The notes beneath the pieces are model-generated. The model did no database searches and was not told the origin of the DNA. It worked only from the letters and a program-made list of their open reading frames with translations. The translations under genes were made by a program, and so were the position numbers. A DNA stretch of 64,000 bases from Tricholomella constricta (lineage: Eukaryota > Basidiomycota > Agaricomycetes > Agaricales > Lyophyllaceae), in the NCBI GenBank assembly GCA_013368375.1, contig JAACJP010000023.1:620001-684000 (forward strand), in the 5' to 3' direction. Positions 10,539 to 24,771 of this stretch are shown piece after piece. Positions within the stretch are counted from its first letter, which is position 1. Every line of letters begins with the position of its first letter.

Positions 10539-12088
10539 ATGCTCCCAACGGCTTTCTCCCGTCGAGCTGCCATTGGCATTCATTCCAATGCCTTGCGCTC
10601 CGTTTCCACCTGGTCAGCTGTTCCTGCCGGACCACCCGATCCCATTCTCGGTGCGTACATAGTTTAGCAGTCCTAGGCAGACGTTCACCCGGCCCTTCCT
10701 CAGGCGTGACCGAAGCGTTCAAGGCCGATAAAGATTCCCGCAAAATAAATCTTGGTGTCGGCGCCTACCGCGACGGTAATGGCAAACCATACGTGCTTGA
10801 GAGTGTGAAGAAGGTCCGTCTGGAAATTGCGAGTATTATGTTTTGTCTTTACGCCCGCATACCAGGCAGAGGAACTTCTGAACGCGTCGAAGACCGACAA
10901 AGAATACTTACCCATCACCGGTCTCGCTGATTTCAACAAGAGGGCCGCCCTCCTGGCTTATGGCGCTGACAGCGTGCCGCTCAATGATGGTGCTGTATGT
11001 ACCTTTCTTTTGCGTCACTGTTCATGTATCTTATGCATTTGGCAGATTGCCGTAACACAATCCATCTCTGGAACCGGTGCTCTTCGTATTGGTGGAGCAT
11101 TCCTCGCTCGTCATTATCCTCATTCGAAGGTCATCTACCTCCCTGTGCCGTCATGGGGCAACCACACCCCAATTTTTCGTGATTCCGGCCTAGAAGTGCG
11201 CGGTTACCGTTACTTCGACAAGAAGACCGTCGGTCTAGACTTTGAGGGCCTCAAGGCCGATTTGCGGGTATGTCAAGCCGAATCCTATGTTTTTTGAAGC
11301 GTAGCCTCAACCTCCATGGCTACCAGGCAGCTCCTGAACAATCCATCGTCCTTTTGCACGCATGTGCACACAACCCGACAGGTGTCGACCCTACGCAGGC
11401 GCAGTGGGCCGAGATTTCCGACATCGTGAAGGAGAGACAGTTGTTCCCATTCTTCGACATGGCCTATCAAGGCTTTGCCTCTGGTGACACCACACGCGAT
11501 GCCTTTGCTGTCCGTCACTTCGTGTCGCAGGGACACCAAATCGCCCTTGCCCAGTCTTTTGCCAAGAACATGGGTCTTTACGGTGAACGTGTCGGCGCCT
11601 TCTCTCTGGTCACCGCCGATCCTGCCGAAAAAGCGCGCGTCGACAGCCAGCTTAAAATTGTGATCCGTCCCATGTACTCCAACCCACCTATTCACGGTGC
11701 TCTGATTGCAAATGCCATCCTTGGCGACAAGGCATTGTATGCGCAATGGGAGGGTGAAGTCAAAGGGATGGCCGACAGAATCATCTCCATGAGGGAGAAG
11801 CTGTTTGGGATGTTGACTCATGACCTCCAGACTCCTGGCGAGTGGAGCCATATTAAGAGCCAGATTGGCATGTTCAGGTTTGTCCCTCCCTCTAGATCCT
11901 TCGTTGAAGACTAATAAGCCACCTGAAACAGTTTTACTGGGCTCAATCCCGCACAGACTAAAGTTCTCGCAGAGAAGGCTCATGTTTACATGACCGCAGA
12001 CGGCCGTATCTCGATGGCTGGTTTGAATGCTGGCAACATTGTGCACTTTGCTGAGAGTGTCGATGCTGCTGTTAAGGGTAACTTGTAG
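10539..12088 (+). CDS. Aspartate aminotransferase, mitochondrial
   Basis: PLP enzyme interconverting aspartate/2-oxoglutarate and oxaloacetate/glutamate, part of the malate-aspartate shuttle. The start [20 protein letters not shown] is an Arg-rich amphipathic presequence, so a mitochondrial form is likely. The core follows with [43 protein letters not shown] substrate loop, [12 protein letters not shown], and the PLP lysine in [15 protein letters not shown]. Residues binding the second carboxylate occur in [14 protein letters not shown]. Introns fall near 10651, 10814, 10997, 11270 and 11878. The frame ends [12 protein letters not shown] with TAG 12086-12088, about the usual 420-residue length. 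Confidence 0.93.
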
Positions 12089-12251
12089 ATATGACCCGCT
12101 GGCTATAGATGTGGGATAGACTTGGAATTCACCATGCCAAAATTAATGTTTAACGTGTCACGGGGAGGGCGACGCGAGTCCGTGACACTGACTGACGCTC
12201 AATTAAGATTTGGCGACGCGTTCTGGCCACTGTCTCCAGTTTCCAGCCAAC

Positions 12252-14731
12252 ATGGCGGTTCTGGAGTTCACTCTGCCAGCAAGTCCTCGCAGTCCATCGC
12301 CGGTCATCCCTGGCGCATGGCCTGCTACTTCTCGTCCGTCGACTCCAGTCCACAGGAGGTCTAATACGTTTCCTGATGTCTCCTCGCAACCTCGCAACCC
12401 CTTGCATTTGGACCATGTCCGTAACTTCCAGCACCGTCTCTCTCGCACGCTATTTAAGCCTGCCGAATCCTTCAACGGCGACGCGATGTGCGCACGAGAG
12501 CTGGCGGACAGTCCTTCTGGTTTAAGCGATATCGTTTCAACTCCCTCAGATGGCTCTGATGTGACAAGGTTCACTCAGGCAAGTTTTTGCTGATACATGC
12601 ACCTGATATGGGATTGACATACTCCAGCATGACACCAACACGTCTATCTCTGTGTTCGGAGTGCGTGTTGACGATCTCTTGCCAATCCTTCACCATCTAA
12701 ATGAATTTCATAGGACACGTCAGTCGATACCGCATATTCTTCTGCAGTTCGAGATGCAGTCAAGTTTCCGGTGTACCGACGGGCGGGCAATCCTGATATT
12801 CAGAACATCGTCATTGAGAAGGAATCCCGCATACACGACGGTTCTGGTCACGCGTTGAACGGAAGCTCTCTGTCACCCTCGAAGGACCACTCAGCATCGG
12901 ATTTGTTGCCTCCTTCCACCCAAAGCTCCGTACGTTCCAGACGCCCCCGCGTCACAATTTCGACAGCTCGCTCTCGGTCCTCGTGTTCCTCTCATCCGTC
13001 ACCTAATGCTATCTCGCCAATGGCTTTCTCTTCGCCGGCTTCGTCCAGTCACGTTGTGCCGTTTCGTTCTTCGTATCACGCCCAAAAGTACTCTCCTTCG
13101 ATGGATTGTTCTAGCTCCCCGTCTTGGGAAACGTCTTTTGAAACTCAGTTGGGGGGCGACCTCGACTCGCTGCACATAGAAGCCCCTTTGCACACGGGAG
13201 CCCGGCCTGTACTCATGCTGGGTTCACCATCTCGATTGCCTCCGACCAATGAATTCCAGGAGAATAATGAGTCTTCTACAGAGGTCGATGTTCTTGCTGT
13301 TCCTATGTTAAATACCTCGTCGCTCCCGGGAAGCGTCAACACCAGTCTGGACGTCAGCCGTCGTGGATCTCCCGGACATGGCCCTCACCTGCATTCGATA
13401 TTTTCGCCGTGTGCAGACGTCCACTCCTTTTCCTCTCTCACATCCTCACCCGACTTTTTCGAGAGCCTCGGGATGGCTGACGTACCAGTCCTAGATTTTC
13501 CTTCGCCATCTCTTTCGCTTTCACCGTTCACAGCAGCTCCTGCACCAGAGTCGCCCATCATTGACACACTGAACGTAGACTCCAGCACTGTCCAATATGC
13601 AGCTGCGGTCGTATCTTCGGCATGGGGAGGCGATATATCCCTTCATCCTGACTTTACAGGTACATACACTCTCTGCGCCGCGGCATTGACTGCAAGACCA
13701 GAGGTACATCAGGATGAAGAACATGACGTAGTCTCATCGAACCGACCTCTTGCAAGCACTTCGATGGCGTGCAAAATGAAGAAATTAGGAAAAAAAGTGA
13801 AAAAATTTATAACTGGCAAAGCTCGCGGCACAGGGACCGGGCCAAACAATGCGGACAATAATAAGAAGAAAACGGATACTACTTGCAATCCGCGGACTTC
13901 AGAGTCTGCGGTAAATCACGCCAACGTGTCGGGCCTTACGGAGCAACATCAATCTCTTCGTCTACCTAGAGACGATTCTCTTGTTAGCGTGGACGGTTGT
14001 ATGTCTATTCCACTTTCCTTCCCCCCAGGCCTAGTGGTGTGTGGTGGAAGCTGTCTTTTTCTTCCTTTTGTGCTGATGTGTGGCCGCAGCGTCCGCCAGG
14101 CGCGGAAACGCCTCGTCCGGGCCTTTCAGCCGATACATATACCTCGGCATCAGTTTCCGCGAGCCCCGCTTACAGCTCAATCAACCATATCACTCCGCCT
14201 CTGATTAGAATCACGTCTTCCACTTGCTCATATCGGACCCATCCTGCTTGTGTCCCGGTCGAAACCAACGAGAACACCCAGGCCCCTCAGACCCATACAC
14301 AGCCACTCCAGATCCAAGCTCGCCCGAAAACACTTGCAGAAATCAAATCGAAACGCAGGCTCTCCCTCCCCGTCTTATCCAGTACCAGTCGCTCGGCCTC
14401 TCAACCTACTTCCTCCATGGTCGCAGTCGCTCGCGCTCGTCAATGCCCGAGTTCCACTATCATCTTTACTGCTGCAAGTTCATCCTCTATCGCAGACGAA
14501 GACGCGTTTCAAGGTGAAAGAGATAGCCCCTCTACAGCTATCCCCATTCCCGACAATGAAGACAACGGCCTCCATGTATCCGCGCCTAGGTCATCCATCC
14601 ATGGATCGCTTACGGCAAGAGTATCGACTCCCGACGGAAGAGAATGCCGCGGTACGAACAAGAAGAAGAATCGTCGATTTTCCCTCTCCGCCCTATCAAG
14701 TCTGGTCAATCATACCGTTGGAAGCGACTGA
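12252..14731 (+). CDS. Serine-rich disordered protein, unknown function
   Basis: Not recognised. Exon 1 starts MAVLEFTLPASPRSPSPVIPG. Two introns then join ...VTRFTQ to HDTNTSISVFG and to DTSVDTAYSSAVRDAVKFPV. A long exon (12,700-13,996) is very rich in Ser/Pro. A further intron near 13,997-14,089 leads to the C-terminal exon. Features seen: a basic patch KMKKLGKKVKKFITGKARG, and two matching motifs SKRRLSLPVLSS and NRRFSLSALSS. The latter look like paired RRxS phosphorylation sites (PKA-type basic-directed). No enzyme domain or membrane helix is visible. It is probably a regulatory or scaffold protein of an agaricomycete-specific family; this is inference. Confidence 0.5.
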
Positions 14732-14847
14732 GCGATGCAAGAAGGCTATGAAGTTCATTTGCTCATAATTCTGATAGATGGCTCGACATGCGAATGTGGT
14801 TTTACTTGAAAAAATATTTACCTAGCGCCGAGGATAACATGTCGTCT

Positions 14848-16143
14848 TCAGATATCTAGATCTTCGTCAGGATCGTCGTCGTCGATATCGTCAGCAGAGT
14901 CAGGATCGTAAAATATTGTAGGCATTGTTGCGTTGGGAGCCGGCCGAGTCTGGGGTTTGCCTAAGATTTGGAAGGAATCAATATGAGCAACAACGATTTA
15001 TCATCGTTGCAGCGCACTTGCCTTCGTGTGCGTACGGAAGAGGCACTTGAGCACGCGATTCTTGCTGAGATGAAGTAAGGCTCAGGTTAAACGACATATT
15101 CTGTGTAGGATCTAGGGCGACCTAGAGATACAGATTGAGAAGCCTGAAATCAATCCGAAGGAGGAAAAAAAACTGGAAAGGAGGCTAACCTCCGTTACAG
15201 TTTTCTTGATCCAAATCTCCCTCAAACTCTCGAGCTTCGTCAGATCGCACGTGCTGTTAAGCAGGGACCAACCCTCCAGTTCTCGCTCAATACCGCGCTT
15301 CCTGCCAGAACCCTCGCCGCCCCTGATCAGGATCTCGACGACCATCTCAATGGTGCTACCACTGCCTTCACCACTGGCCCCGTAGACGAGACGTTCGACA
15401 TCATGAGTCCGCTCGCTTAAGGGTAGAAAAGCGGTCCAGAACTTGGCTTTAAGGGACGCAGGAGGTGGTGGCGTAAGGTAGTCCCTTGCAAGATGGGTGA
15501 GAAGGACAGGAGGGTGCACGATTAGCTGTGTGATAGAAGGCGAGAATGAGGGTTGTGCCAGGAGCGGTACCAGCTTGGATGGACGGGTCGCATGTAGTAC
15601 TAATCGGGATGGGACTGTTTGGTCGATGAGCACCGATTTACATCCAGGTAGGGGGGTGAAACCTTACTCGGACGAGCGCGAATGAGGTTATGCAGTTCAA
15701 CGAGGAACTTGTACGTCTCCGAGACGGATCCCACATCTGAACAGAGCGTGTCGATAGAGTCGATGACGACTTCTATGGACCCTGAAGGGGCTGCTTTGGC
15801 ATTAGCAAAATATACCCTGCGGTAAAAGATCGCACACACCCCTCTCGGCCGCTAGGAGAATGGCCGCTCGAGAGTCAGACCAGTTGTCATCATATCCCGG
15901 GATAGTGTCAGTCCAGTCAAAGGTCTCTATGTTCTCGGGAAGAATTAAAACATCCTTCAAGATGTCTGGTGGTGGATAGACAAAAGAGAAGAGCAAGAAA
16001 TGATTCGAAGATCGGGTCTTCAAGTTTTTGGCCAAGATCTGACAGAGGAGTGGGATGCTCGACTGTGCGATGGAGGATTGAAGAAGAAGAAATGGCTGCT
16101 GCGGCCGCGGAGGGTCGTCGATCGTTGCAAAGAGCAGAGACAT
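14848..16143 (-). CDS. ELP5: Elongator complex protein 5
   Basis: Subunit of the Elp4-Elp5-Elp6 RecA-like ring of Elongator, needed for wobble uridine (mcm5/ncm5) modification of tRNA. The start MSLLFATIDDPPRPQQPFLLLQ at 16143 opens the frame. A RecA-like core follows (LLCQILAKNL, HFLLFSFVYPP, SIEVVIDSIDTLCSDVG, SKLVPLLAQPSFSPSITQL). The family's best signature is the C-terminus: MSFNLSLTSSQQESRAQVPLPY, a short linker, then an acidic tail FYDPDSADDIDDDDPDEDLD ending in Ile. Introns lie near 14956-15022, 15090-15190, 15630-15670 and 15785-15840. Elp5 proteins lack Walker motifs, and none is seen here. Confidence 0.85.
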
Positions 16144-16239
16144 GTTACTCGGTCTCTGAAACTCGGGAGTGTGCCAAGTCTGTCAACTCCTATCCATCCA
16201 TCTATATATTATTTAACTCGAGCAAGTGCCTCCAAGTGC

Positions 16240-17132
16240 TCATTCGTTTTTCTTCTCCCAGTCACTTCTCATTAAACCCATCATACCAAGCTGCCATCCA
16301 AATATGCCGACCTTATGTGTATTCTCTTCAAGTACGAAAGATGCGTCGCGAAGACACCGATAGACATAGGGGATCAGGGGCGAGTAGGAAGCTTTCACCA
16401 CATGCAATACCGGGTTAGCTTCGAAGGCAACACCTAGGGCATGCGACAACAGGTCATTCTGTATTCCCGTACTCCGATAGACTTCATCGACGAATAAATG
16501 CCGAATGATCGCAGTGGAAGATGCCTCTTTAAATGGTGACTTTTGCTTCGCATCAATTGACGCTGGCGAAGAAGTGTCTAGCAAAGGTTCCGGGGTCGCA
16601 TCGAGCGCAATCATCCCAACAAATAGGCCACCGAATTCACAAATGTAGAATCCAGATGCTGGGGAACGGGAATAATATTCATGGATGTCACGCATATCGG
16701 GACCACGAAGCAAATCTTGAACGAGCTGCTCAAAGCCCGGGCGGTTGAGCCTGGCGTCATATCAATTTTTCGTCCTACAGAGGGCGATTTGCGACTCACC
16801 AGTCAATCAAAATCATTATCGGAACAGAAGACGCAGCCAAAACTGGAATGGGTTGCGAGTAGCCAAAGATGCCATATCGATATGTCGGCCACAGATCCAG
16901 GTAGCCAATGATTATGTAGGAGAGCAGAAGCCAGGCAGCCATAGTCAAGGAGTGAACATAAGCTGTAGATGATTTTGATTAAGGAGAGGAACAGACGCGA
17001 AAGACTTGCTCAAATTTTACCTCGGCGATTAGCTACAGCCAGGGACTCCATGGAAGCCTTCCCAATTGTAAAGCGAACGAGCTTGTCGTCGGACGCCTTC
17101 AATGGGCGGATCTGCGCGTCAAGTTCAGCCAT
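16240..17132 (-). CDS. GNAT N-acetyltransferase with membrane segments
   Basis: Predicted acetyl-CoA-dependent N-acetyltransferase. The ATG at 17132 gives MAELDAQIRPLKASDDKLVR, a typical first GNAT strand (IRPLKASD). After a GTAAAA-type intron comes a hydrophobic stretch (MAAWLLLSYIIIGYLDLW and AAASSVPIMILIDW) suggesting one or two membrane helices. Another intron at 16798-16750 leads to the acetyl-CoA core: YICEFGGLFVGMIALDA, AIIRHLFVDEVYRSTGIQND (motif A, with the diverged pyrophosphate loop RSTGIQ) and VLHVVKASYSPLIPYVYRCL. Membrane-linked GNATs like this are common in Agaricomycetes but their substrates are unknown. Divergent from the dienelactone hydrolase gene (286 bp between starts). 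Confidence 0.72.
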
Positions 17133-17418
17133 TTGTGGATCAGTAAGGAGAAGTGATTTTTCAACCAGCTGCAACCTTGTACGTCTCAGTTCGGACACAC
17201 GTTCGTCACGGCGCCGTCGGGATGTGACGACGCATAGCAAAGTGAGATAGCCCGCTTTCCGAGATCAGTGGGCCCCGCCAAAGAGATGGAATAACTGGTA
17301 TTAGGAAAACATAGCAGATTGTTGTTACGACCGAAAATACTGGTCTTAGCCTTGGCATGGGCGATCTACAAATAGCAAAGCGATCCTCCGGGTTGCCTTC
17401 GAGCCTCCATTGTTCAAC

Positions 17419-18935
17419 ATGCTCATCTCGAAAGCTTTTTACGACATCCCAACCAAGCTCGATGCTAACGGTCGCCCCATCCGGATTTTTGTAATTTCGC
17501 CAAACATTTCAAACTACCCCCAGGCAAAGTTCCCAGGTGTGATCACAATTTTGACGATGATGATGGCGATAAACTTGAACATCGAGTCCATTAGGCGTTG
17601 TGGTGTTCAGGTGCATATGCAATATTCTGATTACTGCATGGATCGCAAACCAGATTTGTCGCTAACTCTATCGTGAAGTGAGATATACCAGGTGACTGGA
17701 CCCGTAGAACGCTTTGCTGGTCAGATTGCCAGTCAAGGTTACGTTGTAGGTTGGTTTAAAGCAATGCCGTCGAACATGTCGTGATGTAACGTGGACATAC
17801 TAGCATGCCCCTCCATCTACCACGAGTTCCAGGGTTCAGAGGCAATCCCCTACGACATAGAGGGTGTGTATTGCTCGAGACATATGTACAAACTTGACAG
17901 GACGCTCTTTCTGCTCTAGGTACTGACAGGGGGAACAAGTACAAGGTCTATGAGCTAGGCCACCTGGATTTCTGGAAGTCAAGCTAACACATTCTTATTA
18001 TAGATTGAGAAAGAGGTGGCTGCATACGATGAGGTATAACCTTTCCTCCTAAACCTTTGCGGTACTCAGTTCCCACTGAAGGATGCCACGATCTCAATTG
18101 ATCTCCTGACATCATTGAACAATTGCAATGGTCGTATTGCAGGTATGTGTTCTCCTAATCAGGTGGAATCACCGCCCACTAACGCTCACCAAGCCACAGG
18201 AATGTGTCTCGGAGGTCACCTTGTATGTCCGAAGTCCCACAACCAACTGATCGATTCTAATGGATGGATGGATGAATTATCGATAACACAGGCATTCCGC
18301 GTGTGTAGCTTCGTCTGATCCTTTTGTGTTTCTCCCTAATAGTGGTCTACATAGGCGGCATTCGACTCCCGTATCCTAGCATCGGTTTGCTTCTTTGCCA
18401 CCGACGTCCATAGTGCAACACTGGGGCAAGGCAAAAAGGACGACACTCTGACACGGGTCAAGAAAGGCGATTTGATCGGTAAAGGAGAGTTGGTGGTACT
18501 TATGTTTTCCAACACGTTCGATGCTGCCGTCGTTCCGCTAACTTGCCTGGATCGCAGATGATTTTCGGCAAACAGGCAAGTACGAATTATCTTAAATTAT
18601 ACCAGTAAACAGATTAACATGAAATACAGGACACGCACGTCCCGCGAGCTGGTCGTGATTTAATCCGCTCGACCTTGGAGGACACTGATATTCCAGTTTC
18701 GGTTCGTTTGTTTGTCTTCAAGTGTCCACTCGGAAGCGAAGGTCTCATGATTGATTAGTTTTTGGAGGTCCAAGCGCAGCATGCTTTCATTCGCGACGAG
18801 CATTCGAAGGGTCGCTGGGATGCTGCCTTGACACGTTCCCTCTTTAATTTTATGATGGAGGTCTTCGAGAGGACTGTCGGGAGAGATCTCGGTCCTCGAA
18901 TTGAGGACCGTGTAAAACCGGAGCATGTGTGCTAA
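17419..18935 (+). CDS. Dienelactone hydrolase family protein
   Basis: Alpha/beta-hydrolase of the carboxymethylenebutenolidase type. It starts MLISKAFYDIPTKLDANGRPIRIFV and is split by about ten small exons. Among them QVTGPVERFAGQIASQGYVV and ACPSIYHEFQGSEAIPYDIEG match the family, and GMCLGGHLAF carries the cysteine nucleophile in place of serine. Later, GKQDTHVPRAGRDLI supplies the acid residue and FLEVQAQHAFIRDEHSKGRW the catalytic histidine, so the Cys-Asp-His triad looks complete. The frame ends KPEHVC with TAA at 18933-18935. Fungal members act on cyclic or aromatic ester substrates; the particular substrate here is unknown. Confidence 0.83.
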
Positions 18936-19656
18936 GAAATCAACAAGCAAGCGCTTTGCTCATAATCGTATATATATATGTTTGCGAAGTTTTCAGATGC
19001 CCTGTATGTGCCACAATTACCGCCGTTCTTTCTTGAGCCGCATGTAGTTGTTTGACCTTGACGGTCCTCGGAGCCCAGATCTCAGACTCCACCGTCTCCA
19101 CGATGCTTCACGACTTTGCAGGTCCATCAAAACCGAGGCGCCACATATCAAATTAGCTAAGGTGTTGCCAAGTTGGGACAACATGTTGTTGGGCTTTTCA
19201 ATCCTTACCACAGACAAATATGGGCATGGAACATTCAGAGTTCAATGCCTCAAGCCTCGGCGTAAAAAGAACAAATGGTGATCAGAAGACAAAAGCCATC
19301 AAGTCAGTGGACCTGGTAATCAAGGAATTTCTTCGGACAACGCTTCGCTTCGGGACCCTGGCCGCCGAAGAGTACATGACAGGAAGAATGGACCGTCACC
19401 AATGGTTGTCTCCCGAATTTGCATATCTGCTGGAGATCGAAAAGGCAATCGATTTCTGCCACTCCGCCCTTTTAACACCTCCTCGGTGAAAAGGCCCTTA
19501 TTACTGCCAGCCAGCCCTCCTTTAACTTTTGCTCGACATTTCGCTGGACTCGGAACCGTATCTTTCCCCATTCCATCCTGCACGCGACTATCTGGTGAAC
19601 GGGATTTCGATTTCCGACGAGATCGTTGCCAGGTTCTATGCGAGGCGACTTGGAGC
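18936..19656 (+). other. Spacer with a weak 90-codon frame
   Basis: A run of alternating TA at 18967-18977 could be a TATA element for the plus strand. Downstream, an ATG at 19220 opens an 89-codon frame (starts MGMEHSEFNASS, includes FLRTTLRFGTLAAEEYMTG and SPEFAYLLEIEKAIDFCHSA) that is protein-like but matches no family I know. It may be an exon of a small gene or the 5' part of the following membrane-protein gene. No confident model is offered. Confidence 0.25.
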
Positions 19657-22159
19657 ATGTCTCGGACCCACAAACTTCACATGTTACCCCGTAACGTGCA
19701 GCTAGCGGGATCAAAATGTGTCTCATTACTGGACGACTGTCAATCGAGGAACGTTGAATGGCCTACTCATCTCCCCTCGTCAAATTGGAGAATGGGTTAT
19801 AATGTATCCTCCTTACAGAGCAACGGTGATCATGATGCAGCGTCCAAGTTCGATGCTCCCGATACTCTCACGCCCCAGTCAATCGAGGCAGTTGCGCTGG
19901 ATCATGGGTGAGCCCTTGTTCGCGCTTCAATTATCTTTTCGGGACGGGCTGAATAACATTCCAGTGGTTCTGGTTCTGAGCTGAGAAGAAGACGGGTAGT
20001 GAACCAAGAGGGGCAAGCACCCAGCGTATCGTTTGGATTTTCCAGTGAGTCAATATCCCATTTTCAACTGCACCTACTCCCCTATTCAATCTCATACAAC
20101 CGTAGCTTCTTTGGTCCCGAGCCACGCACAGGACGCCCTCTCCTTGACACCGACAGATGCGAACTCGATACCTACATCCATTTGGAAGGCTACGACTGCT
20201 ATTCCACTACCCTTGACGCACACATCTTCGTTGCTGACCGCACGGAAGCCCCTGTCCGTTCTAGACCCGATAACTCGATCTCTAATCGACCCTCACAGAA
20301 AATCACCACTTACATACCGTGATGGTATTCTAAGTAGGCGCGAAGTGCATGAGCGTGTATTACTTGTATCGTCAACCGCGGCGCCTCCTTCTAGTTGGAT
20401 TACTGTTTATCCAGATTCCTCTCCGCCATCCAGCACGGCTACCTATTTTTCAACTGTAACGCCAACGTCCGAGAGCATGCCCGTTCCGACCACTTTAACG
20501 ATCACATTTACGCTCCCTCCAGGATCGCCTCCAGTATCAGACCCTGGGTCCAGTATCATATCAAGCACATCTATCTCGACATCTTCATCTGTAATATTAT
20601 CATGCGGCTCTTCGTTGTCTACATCGCATCCCAGTTCGCCTAGGTATGTCCCCAGCCTTTATCTTGCTTTGCTCCGACTCCATTACAATCCTCAGTTCTG
20701 TCACAACTCCATCTGCCAGCAATCCTATGTCCGTAACTTTACACCGCCCCACAGGCACACTGCTTCCATCAACGACTATACTGTCGCTTCCTCACAGGCA
20801 ACCTTCACAGACTACGATACCTGTAATCACTGCGACGCATTTCACCACTATTCATCGGTCGAGTAAACGTCGATATAATAGTTACAGCCCTACCTCCTCC
20901 GTTGAACCGGGGGTATTGAGTACCAATAACCCCAAGGGGCCAACGGGGTATGTCCAGATTCAAATATCTTACTGGATCATCTCATCAATGAACTTCAGAT
21001 TCGCACTGAATACTGCAGCGATAGTCGGCGTTTCAATTGCCGCCACTGCTTCTATCATCATCGCTGTCATTGCAATATTTTTCGCTTGCAAGCGGTACAA
21101 AGGGCGACGTGCCTTTGGCGTATCAAGTCACGGCGCTCTCCACTTCACCCCTTGGCATCCACCATTGGCAGGTGACGACGATGCCCAATATTATACTGAC
21201 CGATATGGCGGCCTCGTAGCAGGGTCATTTCGGCAACATATAGGGAGTCATTCAAATACCAACGAGATGGCTACTGTCGGCACTGATCAATCCAATGCTG
21301 AACGCAGTCTTAGCCATGAAGCAAGCAGCTCGGAAAGTGGCCTTTCGCATTTACATAATGTATCATTTGGACGACAATCGCTTTCCATCTATAATCAGGC
21401 AGTGGATGCGGCATTCCCCTTTCCGGGCATTGTCAATGCCACTAGCGTGCATCCTCCACCTATGTCCTTGTCGGGGGTACCTGACGGTATGCCTGACACC
21501 TACGCTCAACAACAGAGAGAGGCAAGTACTAGTGCTCCATCACTCCACGCAGGTTCGTCATCGCAGGGACACTTCGCCGCCTCCACATCGTCCGGCCATG
21601 GACTCATGGCTGCCATGGCTCTATCATTACCCAACCAGGGGCCTTCACGCTTCAAGAGCTTCATTGGCCGCCTCCGGACTGATCGTGGTTCCCTCCCGGA
21701 TATCGTCCTCCACGGGTCGTCGTCCAAGTCGAGTTCGTGCGAGTCCGTATCTTCGTACAAGAAGAATATGCCACCTCCACTCCTCGGCATCTCGTCACCG
21801 TCCCATTCCAAGAGGCCCTCTCTAGAGCCTATACAGTCTAGCGACCTCTGGGCGCCTGCCACCCTGCCCCCTTTACCCTCCCCAACTGCAACGGAAAATT
21901 TAAGAATGCTCGAGGACCTGCTAACTCCCCATCTGGGAACGCGCGTAGCATCGAGTGAGCATTCAAGCTCTGCGAGTTTACGAGACCATGTGGATTACTC
22001 AAGACCAATCAGTGGTGTGAGTAGCCCCGCCATTTATTTGCACATAACTTACGATAAACCCTGCAGCTTGTCAGGAACAGGGTGCACAGTACAATGACCT
22101 TCCAGACAGAGGATACCGCTACAATTGTGGATGGAAAACTTACGTCGACCATACAATAA
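19657..22159 (+). CDS. Mucin-like single-pass membrane protein
   Basis: Unrecognised family with a clear layout. A region of about 350 residues very rich in Ser/Thr/Pro (for example SSTSISTSSSVILS) looks heavily O-glycosylated. It is followed by one helix, AAIVGVSIAATASIIIAVIA, ending in the stop-transfer CKRYKGRR, and a cytosolic Ser-rich tail of about 370 residues. Introns of about 50-65 nt lie at about 19,908-19,963, 20,041-20,104, 20,644-20,694, 20,948-20,998 and 22,018-22,066. They are supported by GT-AG and frame. After the last, the tail ends at TAA 22157-22159. The layout is that of fungal cell-wall sensors, but no WSC or cysteine domain is seen. The N-terminus is uncertain and no signal peptide is evident. 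Confidence 0.55.
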
Positions 22160-22407
22160 TCATAAGCATAGTTACATAAAATAAAATGGCGCTTATATAG
22201 AGTATTATGGAGACTTGCCGTTCCGACTCGAAGTTGTCTTTCTGTGACATTTCAAGATACAGGACATGCGGCGAGGATTACTCGCCGCCAGCTTCGTTAT
22301 CGTGAATACAGCAGATGAGGATGATGTGGGTACGGGAAGCACAAGATGAGTAAAAGCAAAGACGAAGAAAAACCGATGAGAAAATGGTACAATAATTCTA
22401 CATCTAT

Positions 22408-24228
<1,821 letters not shown>

Positions 24229-24771
24229 TTTTGGAGGAGTTCTGCGAGGAGTATCGAGTCAGTGGCGTGGATCGTTGAGGATCAAGGTAGAAAGGGGGGG
24301 AAAAGTAGAAGCGGGGATAGTGAGGAGAGCTCATCGGCAGAGGGGAGATGAAATCCATTGCGATAAGGGCAGCTGGTGGGCTGCGAGACCGGGGAGGAGG
24401 AGAAGGAGGAGGGGGAAACTCACTTTAGTGGTGAAAAATGGGCGAAGCTGGAGGGAGAAGGTGGTGGTTGGGAAGAGGGAGATGGCTGGAGAGTATTTGT
24501 GCTAGTTATAGTATTTGAGGTGAAATTTTTTATCGATAGTGAGATCTGATCTGATCACTGATAAAATCAGCGTGACCCAATGTGACTCCACTCGGCTCCG
24601 TCACAGGATCCTGGGCAAATTCAAAAAGTCCGGCGCGGTAACTTTCTGGTTAAATCTACATGCTGTCTACTACATCTTCCAATGGTATAAAAAAAAAACA
24701 ATTGAACAATACAGGCAATCGTGCACGGCTGATATACAGAATAGATAACGTGTCGCAACAAACCCTTGACC
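24229..24771. promoter_or_regulatory. TEF1 upstream region
   Basis: This 543-bp stretch lies upstream of the TEF1 start and downstream of the kinase stop. A purine-rich block on the plus strand (about 24,290-24,480), which reads as a pyrimidine tract toward TEF1, resembles the CT-rich promoters of strongly expressed fungal genes. A GTGAGT-free 5' UTR intron cannot be excluded. No gene is supported. Confidence 0.4.
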